From Clostridia bacterium (GTDB lineage: Bacteria; Bacillota; Clostridia; Christensenellales; Borkfalkiaceae): a stretch of 6,307 nt of DNA. The translations under genes and the position numbers were made by a program. The DNA is taken from contig CAAFYG010000112.1 in assembly GCA_900767195.1 (NCBI GenBank), positions 1-6,307 of the forward strand, in the 5' to 3' direction. Under the pieces are notes generated by a model. It was not told where the DNA came from, did no database searches, and saw only the letters and a list, made by a program, of their open reading frames with translations. Position 1 is the stretch's first letter. Each line of letters starts with the position of its first letter. Shown one piece after another: positions 6,254-6,307 of this stretch.

Positions 6254-6307
6254 TTTCTGATGGAAAAATTCAATCAAAAATGGGCTACGCCCCTTGATTT
6301 TCAGAAA
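6254..6307. repeat. Imperfect inverted repeat running to the window edge
   Basis: Nested complementary arms are visible: TTTCTGA (6254-6260) with TCAGAAA (6301-6307), AATCAA (6272-6277) with TTGATT (6294-6299), and GGGC (6282-6285) with GCCC (6289-6292) around TAC. The left arm carries extra unpaired bases. The outermost arm reaches the last base, so the element may be longer: the left side continues outward as GAAAA, and one would expect TTTTC just past the edge. It looks like an intergenic palindromic repeat, of a different family from the cluster before mfd. A short frame from ATG 6260 is open to the edge but is most likely a by-product of the repeat. Confidence 0.5.

Noticed and set aside
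5168..6277. 369-residue minus-strand open frame opposite the lipoprotein gene
   Set aside because: It is antisense to a gene with strong codon preference, and its Arg/His/Phe/Val-rich composition is typical of such shadows. It also runs across the terminator and into the 3' repeat, and has no recognisable domain.
6260..6307. Possible start of a new gene (MEKFNQKWATPLDFQK, open to the edge)
   Set aside because: It lies wholly inside the 3' inverted repeat with only a weak GGAAA upstream and no promoter. It cannot be judged without more sequence.

Overview
This window looks like chromosomal DNA from an uncultured, probably gut-associated member of the Clostridia (Bacillota). The clues are strong AAGGA/GGAG ribosome-binding sites, a TTG start codon, a TTG-N17-TATAAT-type sigma-A promoter, a Gram-positive-type Mfd (DEEQRFGV in motif II) followed by a PrsA-like lipoprotein, and intergenic palindromes resembling those scattered through many Clostridia genomes. 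A GC-balanced genome favouring GCG, GGC and CTT codons fits lineages such as Christensenellales, but the order is a guess.

Layout. Positions 1-125 hold what may be the last codons of an upstream gene on the + strand. Its reading frame runs into an intergenic repeat, which supplies the stop codon. Positions 68-267 are a cluster of palindromic repeat modules. Positions 324-3755 encode a complete transcription-repair coupling factor (Mfd, 1143 aa). Positions 3756-3997 are a 242-bp spacer with a weak terminator-like hairpin, a good sigma-A promoter and a GC-rich leader of about 110 nt. Positions 3998-6187 encode a 729-aa lipoprotein with the features of a PrsA/SurA-type foldase, in which the two recognisable halves of the parvulin domain are about 200 residues apart. 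A clear intrinsic terminator follows at 6211-6243, then part of another inverted repeat that runs off the window end.

Function. Mfd removes RNA polymerase stalled at DNA lesions and recruits the UvrABC excision machinery. The lipoprotein is predicted to sit on the outer face of the membrane and to help exported proteins fold, or to act purely as a chaperone, since one parvulin active-site histidine and the GGDLG loop look replaced. The two genes share a direction, and mfd followed by a prsA-like gene is, from memory, a common order in Clostridia. The second gene has its own promoter, so a shared function is not implied.

No mobile element with a transposase, CRISPR array, tRNA or rRNA was seen. 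The points most worth following up are the enlarged, split and degenerate parvulin domain of the lipoprotein, and the repeat cluster that seems to have rewritten the 3' end of the gene upstream of mfd.
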